A stretch of DNA of 64,000 nt, taken from NCBI RefSeq assembly GCF_004211955.1, contig NZ_RHJI01000005.1, forward strand, positions 1-64,000. The letters are read 5' to 3'. The DNA comes from Escherichia sp. E1V33 (GTDB lineage Bacteria > Pseudomonadota > Gammaproteobacteria > Enterobacterales > Enterobacteriaceae). The notes under the pieces are model-generated. The model did not search any database, was not told the origin of the DNA, and was given only the letters and a program-made list of their open reading frames with translations. Shown in pieces: positions 59,326 through 64,000 of this stretch. The first letter of the stretch is position 1; each line of letters begins with the position of its first letter. The position numbers and the translations under genes were made by a program.

Positions 59326-60422
59326 CAGATGATTTCCAGTTTTGCCCGCAGACATCCCGCGCTTTGCATAGATTGCAGTATGGACATTAAATCCATTGGA
59401 GTGGCTCCCAAGGCGTTGAGCGCGCGCACCACGTTATTGAGGCTGGCGCTGGAACGTACGGTTTGCAGCGAACCGCCGCTCTGGCGTAAGTCGATCTGCG
59501 TTTGTGGCGTTACCACGGTCTGTCCGCCACCAAACGGTGTATCTGGTTGGCTGACATTGGCCTGACGATTTACCGTAACCGAGAGATTGCCCTGCGCCAC
59601 CGCGCAGCTATCGAGGGTCACTTCACGATTCATCACCACCGAACCAGTGCGCGAGTTAATCACTACTTTGGCGTCCTGCGGGACGACATTGACCTGCATG
59701 TTCTGGATATCGGCAAGGAAACGTACCTGGGAGCTATTACCACTCGGCACGCGAACCTGAATAGTTCGGGCATCTAACGCCGTGGCACTACCGAATCCTC
59801 GGGTGCGGTTGATGGTATCGGCGATCTGCTGCGCCATCGCGAAGTCTTCGTCATTTAGCTGCAAATTGAGGGTATTGCCAGCGCCGAATTGGCTGGGCAA
59901 TTCGCGCTCAATAATCGCACCGTTGGTAATCCGCCCACCATTCAGTTGGTTAACCTGGACGCTGCTGCCTCCCGCCGATGCCCCTGCGCCACCAACCAGA
60001 ATATTGCCCTGCGCCAGCGCATAAACCTGGCTGTCGACACCCTTAAGTGGTGTCATCAACAACGTACCGCCACGCAGACTTTTGGCATTACCCATGGAAG
60101 AAACCACCACATCGATGGTTTGCCCCTGGCGTCCAAATGGCGGAAGTGACGCTGTCACCATCACCGCAGCGACGTTTTTTAGCTGCATATTGGTGCCAGT
60201 CGGAACGGTAATTCCCAACTGTGAGAGCATGTTATTAAGCGTTTGAGTGGTAAACGGCGTCTGGGTCGTCTGGTCGCCCGTACCGTCAAGGCCAACAACA
60301 AGACCATAACCAATCAGCGAGTTTTGCCGTACGCCCTGTACGCTGGTGAGATCGCGGATGCGGTCAGCCTGTGCAACGGTCGCGACCAGCAGAAGAATGA
60401 ATACAGAGAGAAATTTAATCAC
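59325..60422 (-). CDS. flgI: Flagellar P-ring protein FlgI
   Basis: 365 residues from GTG 60422, with another GTG just before it. Signal peptide of about 19 residues (VATVAQA). The mature protein forms the P-ring bushing in peptidoglycan. Conserved [15 protein letters not shown] and the two late cysteines that form a disulfide are present. It follows flgH by 11 bases. Confidence 0.96.
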   Translation of the reverse strand: MIKFLSVFILLLVATVAQADRIRDLTSVQGVRQNSLIGYGLVVGLDGTGDQTTQTPFTTQTLNNMLSQLGITVPTGTNMQLKNVAAVMVTASLPPFGRQGQTIDVVVSSMGNAKSLRGGTLLMTPLKGVDSQVYALAQGNILVGGAGASAGGSSVQVNQLNGGRITNGAIIERELPSQFGAGNTLNLQLNDEDFAMAQQIADTINRTRGFGSATALDARTIQVRVPSGNSSQVRFLADIQNMQVNVVPQDAKVVINSRTGSVVMNREVTLDSCAVAQGNLSVTVNRQANVSQPDTPFGGGQTVVTPQTQIDLRQSGGSLQTVRSSASLNNVVRALNALGATPMDLMSILQSMQSAGCLRAKLEII

Positions 60423-60433
60423 CACAGCCTCAC

Positions 60434-61120
60434 TTACATTGGCGACAGGTTAAGGAAGAAGCGCTGTAACCAGCCCATGTTTTGTGCTTCGTTAATGTAG
60501 CCATTGCCAACGTACTCAATGCGCGCGTCTGCCACCTGGGTTGACGGTACAGTGTTGCTGCCACTGATAGTGCGTGGATTGACCACGCCGGAGAAACGAA
60601 TAAATTCAGTCCCCTGATTAATGGCGATCTGTTTTTCGCCCACCACATGCAGGTTGCCGTTGACCAGCACCTGATCAACCGTCACGGTCAAGGTGCCGCT
60701 AAAGGTATTGCTGGCATTAGCCCCGCCTTTGCCATTGAAGCTATTACCGCCAGAGGCATCGACATCGGCACGGGCATTACCGAACAGCCCTTGTAAATAG
60801 CGCGGCACAGTATCAAACCCGAAGTTAGTTTTTCCGTCACGACTGGCATTGGCGGACGAACTCTTGCTGGCGCTGACATTTTCCTGCAACACAATAGTCA
60901 GCGTATCGCCGATATTACGTGGTCGACGATCTTCAAATAACGGCTGATAACCATAATTAATCGACTGGGCAGACTGAAAAATGGAACCATTGGCGACGGG
61001 CGTCGGGCCGGGGACAGGTTGTGCCGTGGTCACTCCCTGCACCAACGGGGTAGACGGGATCCAGGCGCAGCCGGTCAGTGAAAGCACCAACAAGGTGGAA
61101 ATGCCGTATTTTTTTCGCAT
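60434..61120 (-). CDS. flgH: Flagellar L-ring lipoprotein FlgH
   Basis: 228 residues from ATG 61120 (MRKKYGIST), with a lipobox ending LTGC (Cys18). It forms the outer-membrane L ring. Alternative starts at ATG 61129 and TTG 61135 add three or five residues. The signal region is shorter than the K-12 N-terminus I remember (MQKNAAHTYAISS), which an in-frame loss of a few codons after the initial AAA run would explain. Confidence 0.94.
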   Translation of the reverse strand: MRKKYGISTLLVLSLTGCAWIPSTPLVQGVTTAQPVPGPTPVANGSIFQSAQSINYGYQPLFEDRRPRNIGDTLTIVLQENVSASKSSSANASRDGKTNFGFDTVPRYLQGLFGNARADVDASGGNSFNGKGGANASNTFSGTLTVTVDQVLVNGNLHVVGEKQIAINQGTEFIRFSGVVNPRTISGSNTVPSTQVADARIEYVGNGYINEAQNMGWLQRFFLNLSPM

Positions 61121-61172
61121 GGCTATCATCTTCAAAAATCAATAAACCGGTAAGTTGCCCTACCGGTATGCT

Positions 61173-62070
<898 letters not shown>

Positions 62071-62092
62071 TGCAATGTCATCAATCGTTCAA

Positions 62093-62848
62093 TTAACTCA
62101 TCGACAGCAGTTGGTTGGCGCGGCCAGCGTTATCATCGACGCTGCTTATTACTTTCATCTGCATTTCAAAACGCCGCGCACTGGCAATCATGTCGCTCAT
62201 TGCCGAAACAGCATTAACGTTGCTACCTTCCAGCACGCCCGACATCACCCGTAACGTCGGGTCAGCCTGTAACACCGGACCACGCGTGGCCTGACTTTCC
62301 GCACTCAAACGGAAGATCCCGTCATCACCACGCTGCACTTCACTGCCCATGGCTTTCACCAGTTTCAACCGTCCCACTGGCGCAACGGTATTTGCCGGAT
62401 CGCCCGGATTGAGCGCCGAAATGGTGCCATCGGCGGCGATAGTAATTTCCGCCCCTTCCGGCACGGCAATCGGCCCCGCCTCGCCAATCACCGGATACCC
62501 CTGAATCGTCAGTTGTCCACCAGGATCAACCTGAATGCTGCCGTTACGCGTATACCCCTCGCTGCCGTCAGCGGTTTGCACGGCCAACCAGCCGTCCTGT
62601 TGTAATGCAACATCCAGGGGACGCGAGGTGTAATCCATCTTGCCGGGCGTCATATCTGCACCAGGCGTAGATGCCGTCACGAGTGTGCGCGTGGGCAGAG
62701 AAAGTCCTTCAACCGGCACCGCACGTAAGGCGTTTAATTGCGCGCGAAAACCAGGCGTGGAGGCATTCGCCAGATTGCTGGCGGTCACCGCTTGTTGATT
62801 CAGCGTCTGACTGGCGGCGCCCATTGCGGTATAGATTGCGTGATCCAT
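62093..62848 (-). CDS. flgF: Flagellar proximal rod protein FlgF
   Basis: 251 residues. Same N-terminal (AASQTLNQQAVTASNLANAST) and C-terminal (SNVNAVSAMSDMIASARRFE) axial motifs as FlgG. Part of the proximal rod with FlgB and FlgC. It follows flgE by 19 bases. Confidence 0.96.
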   Translation of the reverse strand: MDHAIYTAMGAASQTLNQQAVTASNLANASTPGFRAQLNALRAVPVEGLSLPTRTLVTASTPGADMTPGKMDYTSRPLDVALQQDGWLAVQTADGSEGYTRNGSIQVDPGGQLTIQGYPVIGEAGPIAVPEGAEITIAADGTISALNPGDPANTVAPVGRLKLVKAMGSEVQRGDDGIFRLSAESQATRGPVLQADPTLRVMSGVLEGSNVNAVSAMSDMIASARRFEMQMKVISSVDDNAGRANQLLSMS

Positions 62849-62867
62849 CGAGCTATCCCGTCAGCAA

Positions 62868-64000
62868 TTAGCGTAAGTTAACCAGCGTGTTGAGGATCTG
62901 GTCCTGAGTTTTGATGGTCTGGGCGTTAGACTGATAGTTACGCTGGGCGACAATCATATTGACCAGTTCTTTGCTGAGATCGACGTTAGACGCTTCCAGG
63001 GCGCCGTTAGTCAGCGCGCCAAAATTGCCGGTCCCGGCGGTTCCCAATAGCGCTACACCAGAAGACTGAGTTGCAGACCAGACGTTGTCGCCCTCTGATG
63101 CCAGTCCTTCGTTGTTGGCAAAGTTAGCCAGCACAATCTGCCCCAGCAATTGGGTTTGTTCGTTCGAATAGTTCCCGACTACCGTGCCGTCATCGTTGAT
63201 TTGATAACTCACCAGATCGCCCGGTTTGTAACCATTCTGGGTGGTCGCCACAATATTGTTGGCGCCAGTGTTTTGCTGCATAGAATTAAGGAAGCTGAGG
63301 GAAAATGTTGCAGGATCCGCGCCATTAATCGCGCCAGTGGTAATATCCTTTGTTGGATCCGACGTCAGAACACCATTGGCATCAAATTCCAGTGTTGTCG
63401 CTATCGTTGCAATGCTGTTTGGAGCACTACTATCCTGGGTGTAGACATTCCAGGTATTATCCTGGGTCTTCACAAAGTAGACGCTCATGTCATGGGCATT
63501 ACCCTGACTGTCATACACCGTTACCGAACCTTTTTTGTTATAGCTATCGGCATCACTGACGCTGAATGGTGTCACGGTAGGAAGCGTATCACTGGAGTTA
63601 AGGTTAATCTGCATGGACGCCGTGGTCGTGGACTTCGCCGCCATCAAGGTATTTGGAATTGAAATACTGCCCGGATTCGCCCCTTGCTGGATGGTCGGAG
63701 GCGTACCGGTTGCCGGATACCCGGTCAACTGTAAACCTTGCATATTCACAAGGTTACGGTTTTCATCCAGTTTGAATTGCCCGTTACGGCTGTAAAACAC
63801 CGAACCGTTACTGTCTACCAGACGGAAAAAACCGTTCTGGCTGATAGCGACGTCCAGGCCACGGCCAGTATTTGTGGTCGTGCCATCGGTAAAATCTTGA
63901 GTGATGCCAGCAACTTTTACCCCCAGTCCCACTTTCGAACCAGCAAACATATCAGCAAAAGAGGCCGTGCCGGATTTAAAGCCATAGGTGGCAGAGTTGG
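62868..64000 (-). CDS. flgE: Flagellar hook protein FlgE (partial)
   Basis: The C-terminal 377 residues or so of the hook subunit; the start lies beyond the right edge. The last bases of the window still read in frame (NSATYGFKSGTASFADMF), so only about 25 N-terminal residues are missing compared with the K-12 protein. The tail SNVDLSKELVNMIVAQRNYQ is the axial-protein signature. Hook length is set by FliK elsewhere. Confidence 0.97.
   Translation of the reverse strand, partial: NSATYGFKSGTASFADMFAGSKVGLGVKVAGITQDFTDGTTTNTGRGLDVAISQNGFFRLVDSNGSVFYSRNGQFKLDENRNLVNMQGLQLTGYPATGTPPTIQQGANPGSISIPNTLMAAKSTTTASMQINLNSSDTLPTVTPFSVSDADSYNKKGSVTVYDSQGNAHDMSVYFVKTQDNTWNVYTQDSSAPNSIATIATTLEFDANGVLTSDPTKDITTGAINGADPATFSLSFLNSMQQNTGANNIVATTQNGYKPGDLVSYQINDDGTVVGNYSNEQTQLLGQIVLANFANNEGLASEGDNVWSATQSSGVALLGTAGTGNFGALTNGALEASNVDLSKELVNMIVAQRNYQSNAQTIKTQDQILNTLVNLR

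Overview
The window is enterobacterial chromosome. Gene order and protein sequences are those of Escherichia around 25 min on the E. coli K-12 map, printed in the reverse of the usual map orientation (icd side on the left, flg side on the right). Most proteins look nearly identical to the K-12 versions I remember, but PhoQ, the Flg proteins and several gene ends differ enough that I would call it a non-K-12 E. coli or a close sister species. This assignment rests on memory, not on a search.

Region 1-5.1 kb is the accessory part. It holds a YkgJ-like cysteine-cluster protein, an AT-rich YebC-family gene (yeeN) and icd. Right of icd is a 1.5-kb islet inserted in the first codons of rluE. An 11-bp direct repeat marks both ends of the islet. 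The original rluE promoter and its first seven codons are stranded on the left side (3.6 kb), and the islet supplies a replacement start and N-terminus on the right (5.1 kb). The islet carries a short frameshifted secretory-type ORF, a small protein pair (STM2901-like and DUF1493) and a scrap of another gene, but no recombinase.

Region 5.1-24.7 kb is housekeeping: rluE-nudJ-mnmA-hflD-purB (RNA modification, purine synthesis), phoPQ (Mg2+/peptide sensing), roxA, pepT, potABCD (spermidine/putrescine uptake), cobB-nagK and lolCDE (lipoprotein export). Two genes that K-12 carries between potD and cobB (ycfZ, ymfA, from memory) are absent.

Region 24.7-39 kb contains ycfT, mfd, ldtC, the bhsA/comR divergent pair, ycfJ, ndh, then ycfP-nagZ-thiK-lpoB-ycfL-hinT (wall recycling, thiamine salvage, PBP1b activation) and ptsG. 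The place where K-12 has fhuE holds only a decayed fragment of a TonB-dependent siderophore receptor.

Region 39-52 kb is the ycfH-holB-tmk-mltG-pabC cluster, the fatty-acid/phospholipid cluster (fabF, acpP, fabG, fabD, fabH, plsX) with rpmF and yceD, then yceF and rluC. rne (RNase E) follows with its long autoregulatory leader. Region 55.7-64 kb is the flagellar hook/rod/ring cluster flgL, K, J, I, H, G, F and partial flgE, all on the minus strand and cut by the window edge inside flgE.

I see no rRNA, tRNA, CRISPR array, insertion sequence or complete prophage. REP/BIME palindromes lie in several intergenic gaps.
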